Below, one piece after another: positions 25,718-34,965 of a stretch of 51,348 nucleotides of DNA (position 1 is the stretch's first letter; the number at the start of each line of letters is the position of its first letter). Location: NCBI GenBank assembly GCA_025361735.1, contig JANYKD010000031.1, forward strand, positions 1-51,348, written 5' to 3'. The notes beneath the pieces were generated by a model. It was not told the DNA's origin and made no database searches. It was given only the letters and a program-made list of their open reading frames with translations. The position numbers and the translations under genes were made by a program. This stretch comes from Phycisphaerales bacterium. GTDB taxonomy: Bacteria; Planctomycetota; Phycisphaerae; Tepidisphaerales; Tepidisphaeraceae.

Positions 25718-27038
25718 CTACCCGATCTTCGCCATAATCTCGCGCGCATGTTCCCTGCTCTGCTCCGCGTAGACCTCAGTGATCTTCGCGTGCTTGTGGC
25801 CGAGAATGACCTGTGAGCCGTCCAGCCCATACAGGCGTCGGACTCTCGTTGCTGCGGAGTGCCGCAAAGCGTTCGGCGTCCAACCGACCGACAACCCGGC
25901 TCTCCGGCAAGCGCGTTTGACACACCGGGCGAAGGCGTCCTTGTCATAAAGCTCCGCCGTCTTTCTCGGGTTCTTCCTGGCCTTCTCGGCTTCCGCCTGT
26001 CGCCGGCGGAGTTCGCACGGGTAGACGCCGGTGGCCCTGCTGTTCTTTCCGGCTCGAATCCGCCGCTGCTCTCGTTCCCATTCTCGAGCGTCGGCCGGGG
26101 TGAACAGGTAGGCGTTGAGGCTCGGCTTGAAATGCGCCTTGATGATCTCCTGCGCCTTGGGGCCGATGAAGATCTCGCGGTTGTGGTCTTCGCCGTGATG
26201 TTCGGTCTTGTGCCACTGCGGTTTGTAGAGCCAGGGTTGGACCGTGGTGTCGATGTCGCACGCACGCATAATGCGCGCTTCGCCCGGCCTCATGCCGGTA
26301 AGGGCCTCGATCTCGACCATGGCGCGAACGGGCGGGGGCAGCAGGGGGAGGACACGGTCAACGTCATTCTCACGGACAGCACGCACAGGCACTGACTCTC
26401 GGGCGGCGGTCTTGCCTTTCCGCAGACCTGCGACGGTGGCCAACTGCTGGTGGATCGTGGCCGAGATTAACTCTCGGCTCGCGCCCCACTTGAACATCTG
26501 TGCTACTCGCTTGGTCTGCCGATTCGCAAACAGCCGACACCAGCCGGGCCGTGTGACCTCGACCGTTTGCACGTCCACCTTGCCAGTGGCATCGGTGACC
26601 TTCCGCCGCTCCTGTGCTTTGCACGGAGCAATCATGGATTCGCGGAGCGTAATCAGCTTGAGTGGCCCAAAGTCGGCGGCGGGGAGACTGCCGTACAACG
26701 GGTTGAGCTTGTGGAGCGCCATGCGGATTGCGGCCAGTTCGCCGCTCGATCGGTTTGGCTTGCGCGTAGTAGTCGCGGCAGTGCGTCCAGTAGGCGTCGA
26801 TCAGTTCGGCAATGGTGATGGCCGCTGCGGCGGCGGTGGGCACCGTCGCTGGGCTGCCGGCAGACGTGCCGGGCCTGCCCTGGACGATCCATTCACCGAC
26901 GACAATGGTGTAACGGTCGCGGCTGGCCTGGGTACCGTGCTTGCCAAGCCAGACTTGTCGGTCATTCACCTTGACGAAAGCGTTACCGCTTCGATGGTGC
27001 AAACAATACGCGGGTTGGAGAGAACGGGGGCGGGACAT
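25718..27038 (-). pseudogene. Tyrosine integrase, frameshifted
   Basis: AAGGAG precedes the ATG at 27038. Frame 1 encodes the N-terminal arm and SAM-like domain (NAFVKVNDRQVWLGKHG, ITIAELIDAYWTHCRDYYAQ) to about 26752. Frame 2 then continues RSSGELAAIRMALHKLNPLY, GPLKLITLRESM and the catalytic domain: first Arg in ALTGMRPGEARIM, HxxR in ALRHSAATR, and LGHKHAKITEVYAE with the final Tyr. The switch lies at AAACCGATCG (26747-26756): one extra base, or two missing, breaks an otherwise complete gene of about 440 residues. It directly adjoins the 3' end of the tRNA-Val gene, in the orientation expected for an element integrated there. Confidence 0.88.
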
Positions 27039-27056
27039 GAGACAACTCCTTGTAGT

Positions 27057-27078
27057 TTCGGTGGCGCGCCACTGAAAC
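27057..27078. promoter_or_regulatory. Imperfect palindrome upstream of the integrase
   Basis: A near-perfect inverted repeat, TTTCGGTGGCG paired with CGCCACTGAAA (one mismatched pair), lies 19 bases before the integrase start and 75 bases from the tRNA. It could be an operator for the integrase or a recombinase or excisionase arm site. Confidence 0.45.
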
Positions 27079-27152
27079 CTTCTCGGATTTGCCGCTCTGT
27101 CCCGTCGGGGGCAGGTACGTTACTTCAACGTCCGGCGTGACTTACAATCAAT

Positions 27153-27225
27153 GGGCGTTACAGGGCTCGAACCTGTGACCTCCAGCGTGTCATGCTGGCG
27201 CGCTAGCCAACTGCGCCAAACGCCC
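27153..27225 (-). tRNA. tRNA-Val (anticodon GAC)
   Basis: On the minus strand: acceptor stem GGGCGTT/AACGCCC, D-stem GCGC with loop AGTTGGCTA, anticodon stem CCAGC/GCTGG with loop ATGACAC, variable AGGTC, T-stem ACAGG/CCTGT with TTCGAGC, discriminator A. The middle three loop bases read GAC, so Val (GUC, GUU). CCA is not encoded. Its 3' end faces the integrase, marking it as the attachment site. Confidence 0.95.
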
Positions 27226-27322
27226 GCGATCTCATGCCGATGTCTCCCGGCTTCAAGGCATTGAAGTATATCCAGGTTCTCACGCGATACAACCCCCCGA
27301 ACGTGATACTGCGCCGGGACCG

Positions 27323-28444
27323 TTGCCGGAAGGCACCATCCCGGCTACCGGCATGCCCGCGGGGCCGGCGGACCTGAAAGCCGTGGTTGGCGACAGCGTC
27401 GTGACACTCAGTTGGACGCCTGTGGCTGGTCATCGTTATCGCGTCGAACGGGCCGATGGCTGGAACAACGAATTCAAGCGTATCGGTGATGGGCTCGACG
27501 CGGGCGGCTATGTCGACAAAGGACTCGCGAACGGCCGGGCATATCGCTATCGACTGGTTGCCGACGGAGCCGCGTCTGCGAAAACCACGGAGCCGGTTGT
27601 GGCGTTTTCCGAGGCGGCGCTGCCGGCCGTGGTGATGGGCGGCGTCATTGCCGGAGATGGCCGGGTGGTGCTCTCGTGGGAGCCGGCTCCAGACGCGATC
27701 ACCTACAAAGTGTTCCGCAGCGATTCGGCCGATGGGGATTTCAAGCCCATCGGCCTGCCGGTCGCCGGCCAGGAGTTCGTGGATGAGTCGGCCGTGAATG
27801 GCAAGGCGTTTTACTACAAGGTCGCTCCGCAGCGGCGCGGCCCGCTGGGTCCGCTGTCGGCGGTTGCTTCTGCCAGGCCGGATGCGGCGATGCTCGGGGC
27901 CGAATGGCACAGCACGGATATCGGCTCCGTAGGCAAGCGTGGTTCGGCGTCGATTCATCCGCAATCGGGCGTGGTGACGGTTTCGGGCAGCGGTGACAAC
28001 GTCTGGGGAAAGAAGGACTCGCTCCAGTACGTGTGGCAGAAGCTGTCGGGCAATGGCACGATCACCGTGCATGTGTTGAATTTCGACAACACGAGCGATT
28101 TCGCCCTGGCGGGCGTGATGGTCCGTGAATCGTTGAAGATTGATTCCGCGATGGCTCTGCTGGCGGTCACGCCGGGCAAGGGGTGCGGGCTGGTGCATCG
28201 TCCGACGAACGGATCCGATTGTGTCTGGGCCGGCGGAGCCGGCCACCCGTGGCTGCGGCTGGTTCGCGATGGCAGCGGCATCACCGCCATGGTCTCGAAG
28301 GACGGAGCGAACTGGAGTGTCCACGCGAAGGCGACTGTCGCACTGCCTGAGGAAGTCATGATCGGTCTGGCCGTTTCCAGCCACCACAACGGCCGGCTGG
28401 ACAAGGTGCTCTACGACAATGTGAAGGTCGAGCCGGGGAAGTAA
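27323..28444 (+). CDS. Fibronectin type III protein, 5'-truncated
   Basis: 373 residues from a TTG at 27323. Two FN3-like modules (GDSVVTLSWTPVAGHRYRVE; GDGRVVLSWEPAPDAITYKV) precede a jelly-roll of the DUF1349/concanavalin-like kind (SLQYVWQKLSGNGTITVHV, LRLVRDGSGITAMVSKDG). No signal peptide is present though the family is exported. A second frame, ATG at 27234, encodes SPGFKALKYIQVLTRYNPP and would continue as ERDTAPGPLPEG if the C6 run at 27293-27298 were C7, so a frameshift joins the two. Upstream is the tRNA only 10 bases away, so an intact signal-bearing start cannot exist. Likely a remnant. It converges with the next gene with no gap. Confidence 0.6.
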   Translation: MPEGTIPATGMPAGPADLKAVVGDSVVTLSWTPVAGHRYRVERADGWNNEFKRIGDGLDAGGYVDKGLANGRAYRYRLVADGAASAKTTEPVVAFSEAALPAVVMGGVIAGDGRVVLSWEPAPDAITYKVFRSDSADGDFKPIGLPVAGQEFVDESAVNGKAFYYKVAPQRRGPLGPLSAVASARPDAAMLGAEWHSTDIGSVGKRGSASIHPQSGVVTVSGSGDNVWGKKDSLQYVWQKLSGNGTITVHVLNFDNTSDFALAGVMVRESLKIDSAMALLAVTPGKGCGLVHRPTNGSDCVWAGGAGHPWLRLVRDGSGITAMVSKDGANWSVHAKATVALPEEVMIGLAVSSHHNGRLDKVLYDNVKVEPGK

Positions 28445-31400
28445 TCACCGCACGATGGTGATCCCGCCCGCGGTGGCCTTCAGCTTCAGAGTCTGGGTTG
28501 CGGTGTTGTATCCCAGTGTCGCGTTGTAAACGGCCGTCAGGGTATGGACGCCCTTGGCAAGTTTTGGGGTGAGGGTCAGCAGCTTGCCGATGCTGCTGGC
28601 GGCCACGCGTTTGCCGTCCAGCCGCCATTCCACGGCGCCGGCGACCGGTTTGCGTGTCTGTTTGTCCAAGACGCTGGCCATCAGTTTCAACTGGCGGCCC
28701 TGCACTTTGGCGGTGACGGCCATCGTGGATGGCTTGACGATCGAGGGAAACGCGGGCAGTTGGGTCGGAGTCGGTGCCGGAGAGGCGACGAGCAGTGACA
28801 TGACGGCATCGCTCGGCAGGCAGTTGTTATCTCCCGGGTACTGTGCTGCAATTGTGTGGGCACCCAGAGGCAGGGTCAGCGTCAAGGGAGTGGTCGATCC
28901 GAGCTCCACCGCGGCCACTTCGGTTCCGTCGACGAGGAAATGCACGGTCCCGGTTGGCGTCACGGTATCAGGCGTGGCGGTCGATACGTTCGCTGTGATG
29001 GTCACCGAATCGCCTTGGGCGAGCCAGTTGACTGACTTGGTCAGAGATACGCTGGTTGGCGTTTGGGTGATCTCGACGGAGTCCTCGTGCGTGAAGCCGG
29101 CGAAGTCGTCGTTACCATCGTAGACGAAATAGAACTGATGCGTGCCCAAGGCAAGAGAGCCTGGTTGGGGCACATAGACGCCCGAAAACGACGCATCCAA
29201 GGCGACCGTGTCAATGAGGACATCGCCATCGTAGATGCGCACCGAACCGGTCGCTTGCGGTGCGGGGTCCGGATTGGGCAACGGGGGCTCGGGGTCGTAA
29301 GGTATTGCTGGGTGCGATATCGTGAGCGTGCCGCCGAAACCGAGGTTGATGCAGGCTCCACTGCCAAAGCCGGTTGAGGCTGGGTCCGGTGCCGGCACAG
29401 GTACGGTCAGCAACACGCTCGCGCTGGCGGTGTGAATGCTTCCGCGTGACGGCACGACCGGTGCCGTTCCCATGGTGCCGGCGAGTCCGGTCATCTGAAA
29501 CCAGAGTGACGGCGGGTTTGTCAGTGTCCTGCCAGAGCTGACGCCGCCCACCATGCCCGTTGCGACCTTTACGGCCAGAGCCGATTCATCCGAAATAGCC
29601 GGGCGCAGTTCGGGCTGCACGACTGGCGTTGTCATCCACGTCGTGCTGCCGGCCAGAATTACGGTCGACAAAGTCAACGAGCCGGAGCCCGAGAGAACAA
29701 GCGAACCGGTAATGGATGAATTGAACACAGCCGTGCAATAGTTGTACTGACGCTGTATCAATGCCTGGCGAGCTGCCCACGCATCGTGGACGTCCGCCGC
29801 CAGGGTCACCTCAGCGTCGTGACCGGTTGTCCGAGCGGTAAGCGGGCTACTATTGCCAAGAAATACTGCCACGATCCGACGGGCTCCGGGCATGAGCATC
29901 TTCAGCGATAATTCGGCTGTGTTGTTGGCGCCTACTGTAGCCGTACCCAGCACGCGGACGGCGATCGGTGAATTCGGATCGGCGGGATTGTTCAGCCACA
30001 TTGGCGATGTCGGCATCAGGCGGCGGTTGGCCAGATACAGGGCGTTCGCGTAATCATCAACGCTCAGGTCGAGGAACATTACACTACCACTAACTTGCGT
30101 TTGGGATGCGGTCGGATTGGTCAAGTGGGCCTTGAGCACGACGGGCTGCTGTCCGTTCACGTTCGCAGTTGCCGACGCATCCACTGTGACAATCGGCGCA
30201 ACGGGTGCAAGGACGGCGAGATTCACCGCGGCATCGGTCGCCGCCCAGGCCGAACCGTCGGATGCATTCCAGGTGAATGCGTCGCTGCCGCCGTAGCCGC
30301 TATCGGGTGTGTACGTGAATCGACTGGGCGCTGGCGTCGCGGGCGGAATGGGTTGCGAGGTTCCGTTCAGGACGGGAAACCCCCAAGGGGATACGTTGAT
30401 ATTGCCATTCAATAAAATTGTATTGAAGCCGGGCACGATCGCATTGCGGTCAAACTCCTGATCAACGATGACCGCGACGCCGTTGAACGTGAGCGTGCCG
30501 TGAGCCGGCAGGCTGGTGATGCGGATGCATTGCAGGGTGTCTCCGTCGGGGTCGCGGAAGGCGGCGTCGAAACCGGGGCGGTCGAAGGAGAACGTCTGGC
30601 CCTGCCGGAATGCGATGGAGGCATCTTTAAGCGTTGGGGCAGCGTTGGAGATGTTGTGCAGTGCAAAGGTCACGGGCGCGACGCCATCGACCGAAGTTGT
30701 GATGGAATAGTCGCCCAGCGCGGTGTTGGGGATGAACTGCGGAGCGACCGCGCGGCCGGACGCGTCCGTCACCACCGTCGCGCTATTGCCGGCGGTAAAT
30801 GACCCGCTTGGCCCGTCCGACGGCGCTGTAAACGTCACGGAAACACCTTGTACGACGGCGCCTCTGGCATTCTTCACGACAACCGTTGGCGAGATGCGCA
30901 GCGCGCGTCCAGCAACGGTGGCCTGGGCGTTGCCGGCGACAATGGCCAGCGATGCGGGCGCGTCGTCGTCGAGAATTGTCCCAACCGCCGGGATACCCGG
31001 CAGCACAACTTCCAGCTCAGTGTTGTTCACAAGGACGGCCAGGCTGGAGGTATCCCCGGCCACAGCGAGATCGAGCGAGCCGTCGCGGTTGAAGTCGCCG
31101 ACGGCCAACTGTCGCGCCCATCCGTAATTGTCATGCGGAAGTGCGACAGCAGCGCCGAATGTCCCCTGGCCGGTTCCAGGCAGAAAATAGACGGAGCCTC
31201 CATGGGCATCGCCAGTGACAATGTCGGCGTTCCCATCGGCGTTGAAGTCGCCCACAGCCAGGGGACTGAGACTGGCGTCCGCAATGCCGGTGGAATGAGT
31301 GGCGATCGGCTGGAACGTGCCGTCGCCGTTGCCCAGCAGGACGTCGTAGGATCCCGAGAAACCGCCCACGATCAGGTCGAGCGTTCCGTCGTTGTTGAAA

Positions 31401-32509
31401 TCAGCGGATGCGACTGAACCCGGATCGGAACTCACAGGATACGCGACGGCGGGTTCGAAGCTTCCGCTGCCATCGCCCAGCAATACGTTGACGGTTCGGG
31501 AGATCCAGCCAACGGCCGCCACGTCCACGTTTCCATCGCCATTGAAATCACCGAGCGTGGTGGCGTAGGAACTGCCATTAGCGAATGTGTGGCGCGCAGC
31601 TTGGAACGAACCATCGCCGTTACCGAGCAGTACGTCCACCGTATTGTCAACGGCACCTGCCACGGATAGATCGAGGATGCCATCACCGTTGAAGTCTGCG
31701 GCATGCAATGAAGCGGGTGAGTCGCCAGTCGTGTAAATCTTTCGCGGTTGAAATGTCCCATTACCATTGCCGAGCCCGATCGACACGGTATGCATGTAAA
31801 AGTTGGTGGTGGCAAGATCGAGGTTGCCATCACCGTTGAAATCGCCAAGCTGCTGCGAAAAGGGGCCACTCCCGGCGTCGTAATTCTGGGAGCTGGCGAA
31901 CGATCCGTCGCCGGCGCCTAGAAGAACGGTGATCGTGTCGGCGTTCCAACTCCCGGTGACCAAATCCAGGCTGCCGTCGCCGTTGACATCGCCGGAGGTA
32001 AGCGAACTGCGGGTAGCGCCGAGAATGACGGTCGGCTGATCGGCAAAGACGCTGGCGCTCTGTGTGAGTTGGACGGAGAAGGAGCGATCGGCCTGTAACT
32101 GTGTATTGCCAATCACCGGCACGCCAATGGTCGCTTTGCTTTGACCGGGTTCGAAATGGAGTTGGCCGGCTCTGGCGACGTAGTCGGTTCCAGCGAGTGC
32201 CGCCCCGTCGGCTGTGCGGTAGTCGATCGTCGCTGGCCGCTCCAGCGCCCCGGTGCGAGTTACCGTGAAGATCATGGTGGCGGCGGTGCACTGGCCGAGG
32301 GTTGGGCCGATCAGGTATGCGCCGGGGAGAGAGCTGAAAATCGGGCCAGGGCTCGTGCCAAGACCGATGTAAGCCGTGCTGTTGTCGCCCTCAACCAGCG
32401 TGGCGTCCGCAATAGAAAAGGTGGTTGTAGACAAAAGTAGTCTAGACTCGATGCCCTCGACGACCGCGCCAATCGCGCGTCCCATCCGTGCCTTGAGTTT
32501 TCTCGACAT
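28445..32509 (-). CDS. Giant surface protein: Calx-beta, seven FG-GAP repeats, Ig-like domains
   Basis: 1354 residues from MSRKLKARMG, GGGAGGCGGG just upstream. The planctomycete N-terminal signal ends GIESRLLLS. Then a Calx-beta-like domain (FTVTRTGALERPATIDYRTA), seven FG-GAP/VCBS repeats with the calcium motif D(F/V)NxDGxxD followed by VLLGxGDGSF, which would make a seven-bladed propeller, an Ig-like BIg module (GRALRISPTVVVKNARGAVV), a cadherin-like domain with TPDSGYGGSDAFTW, then further bacterial Ig repeats ending in GVHTLTAVYN. No enzymatic site. Probably an exported cell-surface adhesin or matrix protein. A clear promoter lies upstream (see 32559-32587). Confidence 0.85.
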   Translation of the reverse strand: MSRKLKARMGRAIGAVVEGIESRLLLSTTTFSIADATLVEGDNSTAYIGLGTSPGPIFSSLPGAYLIGPTLGQCTAATMIFTVTRTGALERPATIDYRTADGAALAGTDYVARAGQLHFEPGQSKATIGVPVIGNTQLQADRSFSVQLTQSASVFADQPTVILGATRSSLTSGDVNGDGSLDLVTGSWNADTITVLLGAGDGSFASSQNYDAGSGPFSQQLGDFNGDGNLDLATTNFYMHTVSIGLGNGNGTFQPRKIYTTGDSPASLHAADFNGDGILDLSVAGAVDNTVDVLLGNGDGSFQAARHTFANGSSYATTLGDFNGDGNVDVAAVGWISRTVNVLLGDGSGSFEPAVAYPVSSDPGSVASADFNNDGTLDLIVGGFSGSYDVLLGNGDGTFQPIATHSTGIADASLSPLAVGDFNADGNADIVTGDAHGGSVYFLPGTGQGTFGAAVALPHDNYGWARQLAVGDFNRDGSLDLAVAGDTSSLAVLVNNTELEVVLPGIPAVGTILDDDAPASLAIVAGNAQATVAGRALRISPTVVVKNARGAVVQGVSVTFTAPSDGPSGSFTAGNSATVVTDASGRAVAPQFIPNTALGDYSITTSVDGVAPVTFALHNISNAAPTLKDASIAFRQGQTFSFDRPGFDAAFRDPDGDTLQCIRITSLPAHGTLTFNGVAVIVDQEFDRNAIVPGFNTILLNGNINVSPWGFPVLNGTSQPIPPATPAPSRFTYTPDSGYGGSDAFTWNASDGSAWAATDAAVNLAVLAPVAPIVTVDASATANVNGQQPVVLKAHLTNPTASQTQVSGSVMFLDLSVDDYANALYLANRRLMPTSPMWLNNPADPNSPIAVRVLGTATVGANNTAELSLKMLMPGARRIVAVFLGNSSPLTARTTGHDAEVTLAADVHDAWAARQALIQRQYNYCTAVFNSSITGSLVLSGSGSLTLSTVILAGSTTWMTTPVVQPELRPAISDESALAVKVATGMVGGVSSGRTLTNPPSLWFQMTGLAGTMGTAPVVPSRGSIHTASASVLLTVPVPAPDPASTGFGSGACINLGFGGTLTISHPAIPYDPEPPLPNPDPAPQATGSVRIYDGDVLIDTVALDASFSGVYVPQPGSLALGTHQFYFVYDGNDDFAGFTHEDSVEITQTPTSVSLTKSVNWLAQGDSVTITANVSTATPDTVTPTGTVHFLVDGTEVAAVELGSTTPLTLTLPLGAHTIAAQYPGDNNCLPSDAVMSLLVASPAPTPTQLPAFPSIVKPSTMAVTAKVQGRQLKLMASVLDKQTRKPVAGAVEWRLDGKRVAASSIGKLLTLTPKLAKGVHTLTAVYNATLGYNTATQTLKLKATAGGITIVR

Positions 32510-32558
32510 CCCGCCTCCCGGTGTGGCCGTGACGGCCAAATGAAATTTCTTCTATTAT

Positions 32559-32587
32559 ATTATGAAGTCGGATCACCCGAATGTCAA
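32559..32587 (-). promoter_or_regulatory. Sigma70-type promoter of the giant surface protein
   Basis: TTGACA (32582-32587) and CATAAT (32559-32564) on the minus strand with a 17-base spacer, about 50 bases before the ATG at 32509. The remainder of the gap, to 33081, contains no gene I recognise. Confidence 0.7.
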
Positions 32588-33081
32588 CGAGTAGGCGGGC
32601 CAAGCACGCGAAAAGCGTTTCCGATGGGATTCGTTCTTCTGTTCATCCCGTAAGTTGTTGTAATGCAGTGTGTTGCATTACCATTTGAGCCTCGCGACAT
32701 CGAAAAAAAAGCGCCCCCAAACCACCCCCGAACCAACCCCATTTTCTCCCCTGTAGCACCCCGTGATCTCCCCAAGGTCGCGCCGTAATCACCCGTGCCA
32801 GCTCCGTGGAGTGGTGTCGGGACGGCATGCAGGCAGATCAATGCAAAGGTCGGAGTCCAGAAGGCAGCGATCATACCCGGTATAGTACGCTATAGATTTG
32901 GTATTGTAAATAGGGTTAGGTTAGGTTTTGAGGTTCGTCACATGATGGCCGGGCGCAATTATGTGGCGGAGGCGATCGTGCCGGTGATGTGCTGAAGCAC
33001 ACCCTACGCAAACACCGAACCCTGCCGGACCCGACGGGGAGCGGTGGGGGAGGCCAAACTCGCGGATGAGATTGCCTGCGG

Positions 33082-33897
33082 TTACTGCTGCGGTTTCTTT
33101 GAGGCGGTGGCGTGGGCCTGGTCGCCGCGGCTGGGACGGCGACCCCAGCGGGTGCCTTCGCCGGTGGACGCTGCCTTGGAACCGCCGGCCATGGGGGCTT
33201 TGTGCTTGGATTCGCCGTTGCCGGCCGATCGTCGCAGCGCGTCGTCCTTGGGGTTCCACCAGTGCTTGGTGACGCTCGATTTCACGGCCTGGACGACGTC
33301 GCGGGGGCTATCAACAATGCGGAAGATGTCGAGGTCTTCGGGATCGACGTACTGAGGCAGTAAATTCTGGCGCATCCAATCGACCAGGCCTGTCCAATAG
33401 GAGGAGCCGTAGAGGACGATGGGCAGGGGGGATATCTTCAGCGTCTGGATCAACGTTGTGGTCTCGAAGAACTCATCGAGCGTGCCGAATCCGCCCGGGA
33501 AACAGACGAATGCGGAAGCGTATTTCACGAACATGACCTTGCGGGCATAGAAGTAGTGGAAATCCAGCGAGAGCGTCTGGTACTTGTTGCTCTGCTGTTC
33601 CTGGGGCAGGGAGATATTCAGGCCGATGGACTTGCCTTTGGCCTCGAACGCGCCCTTGTTGCCGGCTTCCATGATGCCGGGCCCGCCGCCCGTGATGATG
33701 GCGTAACCGGCCTTGGAGAGCAGGCGGGCGGTTTCCTCGGCGGCCTGGAACAGTGGATCATCGGGCTTGGTGCGGGCCGACCCGAAGATGGAGACGGCCT
33801 TGCCGACCTTGGACATTTCCTCGAAGCCCTCGACGAACTCGGCCATGATGCGGAAAATCCGCCAGGTATCCTGCTGCGTTTCGGGGTCGATGGGCAT
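33082..33897 (-). CDS. LOG family protein (TIGR00730-like)
   Basis: 271 residues; AAGGAGTAACG before the ATG. The Rossmann-fold lysine-decarboxylase-like signatures are clear: VSIFGSARTKPDDPLF, AIITGGGPGIMEAGNKGAFE and CFPGGFGTLDEFFET. Family members are cytokinin-activating phosphoribohydrolases or nucleotide 5'-monophosphate nucleosidases. A Lys/Arg/Gly/Ser-rich tail of about 45 residues after position 225 is unlike the core family and may bind nucleic acid. Same direction as thyX upstream. Confidence 0.88.
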   Translation of the reverse strand: MPIDPETQQDTWRIFRIMAEFVEGFEEMSKVGKAVSIFGSARTKPDDPLFQAAEETARLLSKAGYAIITGGGPGIMEAGNKGAFEAKGKSIGLNISLPQEQQSNKYQTLSLDFHYFYARKVMFVKYASAFVCFPGGFGTLDEFFETTTLIQTLKISPLPIVLYGSSYWTGLVDWMRQNLLPQYVDPEDLDIFRIVDSPRDVVQAVKSSVTKHWWNPKDDALRRSAGNGESKHKAPMAGGSKAASTGEGTRWGRRPSRGDQAHATASKKPQQ

Positions 33898-33933
33898 TCG
33901 TTACTCCTTAAACACGGACGCGACCACCGTTTT

Positions 33934-34004
33934 GGGAGGGCCGCAGTCCTCTGCGGCCGTTTCGCGGGATCGCCGTCCCGGTCGTGCGGAAGCACGACCC
34001 TCCC
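33934..34004. repeat. Compound palindrome (REP/BIME-like)
   Basis: Outer arms GGGAGGG (33934-33940) and CCCTCCC (33998-34004) enclose hairpins GGCCGCA/TGCGGCC (33939-33958), GGGA/TCCC and GTCGTGC/GCACGAC (33981-33998). The layout is like that at 45451-45542. It lies between thyX and the LOG gene. Confidence 0.7.
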
Positions 34005-34022
34005 GGGTTTGTGGTCGCGCCA

Positions 34023-34910
34023 TCAAAGGCCAAGCTGCTTTTTCTTCTCTTCCCATTCAGCGGTTTCGCGCTTGTTGTCGCCCGCCAGGGGTTTGCCCGT
34101 GCGAATGGCCTCGACTTCCAGCCGGGAAAGGTGCAGCCCCTCGAAGTTGTAGTCGAGAAACGCCTCCGCGGCGATGGGGACGATGGGCTGGATCAGGGCA
34201 TACATGGCGTTGGCGTAGTCGCGAATCTCCTGTTGGGCATGGGCATCCATGCGTAGCGAGAGAAAGTGGAAGAGGTTGTGCAGGTCGATCTTCCAGTACC
34301 ACTCGGTATATACGTTTATCGGCAATCCGATGCGGGCAATTTCGCGGGCCAGGCCTTGTTCGACGAGTTTCTCGTAATTCTGGTAGAGGGCCTCGGCACG
34401 ATCGAGGTATTCGATGAACTGCTGGGCGGTCAGATCGTTGACCGCTCCTTCGCCGCCCTGGCGGTTGGCCTCGCTTTGTTGGCGGATGGCATCGGCCGAG
34501 GGGTGATAAAAGCGGTCCTTTACGACGGAATAGCGAGCCGAGTATTCGTTGACATTGGCCGTGCGGTGGCGGATCCACTGGCGGGCGACGAAGATGGGCA
34601 TGACATGGTGGAACTTGAACTCCACCATCTCAAACGGCGTGGTATGGCGGTGTCGGGCGAGGTAGCGGATCAGGCCGCGATCCTCGCTGACCTTCTTGGT
34701 GCCCTCGCCGTAGGAGACGCGGGCGGCCTGGACGATGGCATAGTCGGCCGTCTTGCCGACCGGCGCCAGCCGGGGCATGACGTCGACCAGGGCGACCAGG
34801 CCGTGGTCGTGGACCTTGATCTCCCAGCGGGCGCAGTTGTCCATCACATCGCGGACTTCGGACTCGTGGGGCTTCTTGTCGATCTGGAAACTGGTGAGGT
34901 CTGGAAGCAT
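34023..34910 (-). CDS. thyX: Flavin-dependent thymidylate synthase
   Basis: 295 residues. It holds the ThyX signature RHRTANVNEYSARYS (RHRxxSxxExSxRY type), plus VQAARVSYGEG, the HTTPFEMVEFKFHHV segment that binds FAD, and the C-terminal HFLSLRMDAHAQQEIRDYA. ThyX makes dTMP from dUMP with a reduced flavin. Slightly longer than usual at both ends. It follows rpiA by 55 bases and precedes the LOG gene. Start at MLPDLTSFQ; a G-run replaces an ordinary Shine-Dalgarno, so the start is less certain than the family. Confidence 0.95.
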   Translation of the reverse strand: MLPDLTSFQIDKKPHESEVRDVMDNCARWEIKVHDHGLVALVDVMPRLAPVGKTADYAIVQAARVSYGEGTKKVSEDRGLIRYLARHRHTTPFEMVEFKFHHVMPIFVARQWIRHRTANVNEYSARYSVVKDRFYHPSADAIRQQSEANRQGGEGAVNDLTAQQFIEYLDRAEALYQNYEKLVEQGLAREIARIGLPINVYTEWYWKIDLHNLFHFLSLRMDAHAQQEIRDYANAMYALIQPIVPIAAEAFLDYNFEGLHLSRLEVEAIRTGKPLAGDNKRETAEWEEKKKQLGL

Positions 34911-34965
34911 GGGGGGGAATGATAGTGTGCGGTGGGCAGGTGTCGAGGGGGTGACGACTGTTCGA

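Larger units (their letters stand above)
10603..27152 (-). mobile_element. Phage-derived integrative element at tRNA-Val (left end approximate)
   Basis: Every convincing gene between 10.6 and 27.04 kb is on the minus strand, in contrast to the mixed host genes around it. The right end carries a tyrosine recombinase directly beside the 3' end of a tRNA-Val gene, the usual attachment site. Contents are phage- or plasmid-like: primase-helicase, clamp-loader AAA+, MoxR ATPase, ParB-like protein, TAGT glycosyltransferase, DUF6573, many tiny genes with repeated Shine-Dalgarno modules. No structural phage genes are present. I found no copy of the tRNA 3' end near 10.6 kb, so the left boundary is only inferred from the switch in gene orientation and content; two adjacent elements are also possible (10.6-21.4 and 21.5-27.15 kb), though shared RBS modules argue for one. 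Confidence 0.65.

Noticed and set aside
34023-34910. ThyX as a phage-borne copy linked to DNA modification
   Set aside because: It lies outside the element with rpiA and LOG genes, in ordinary host context.
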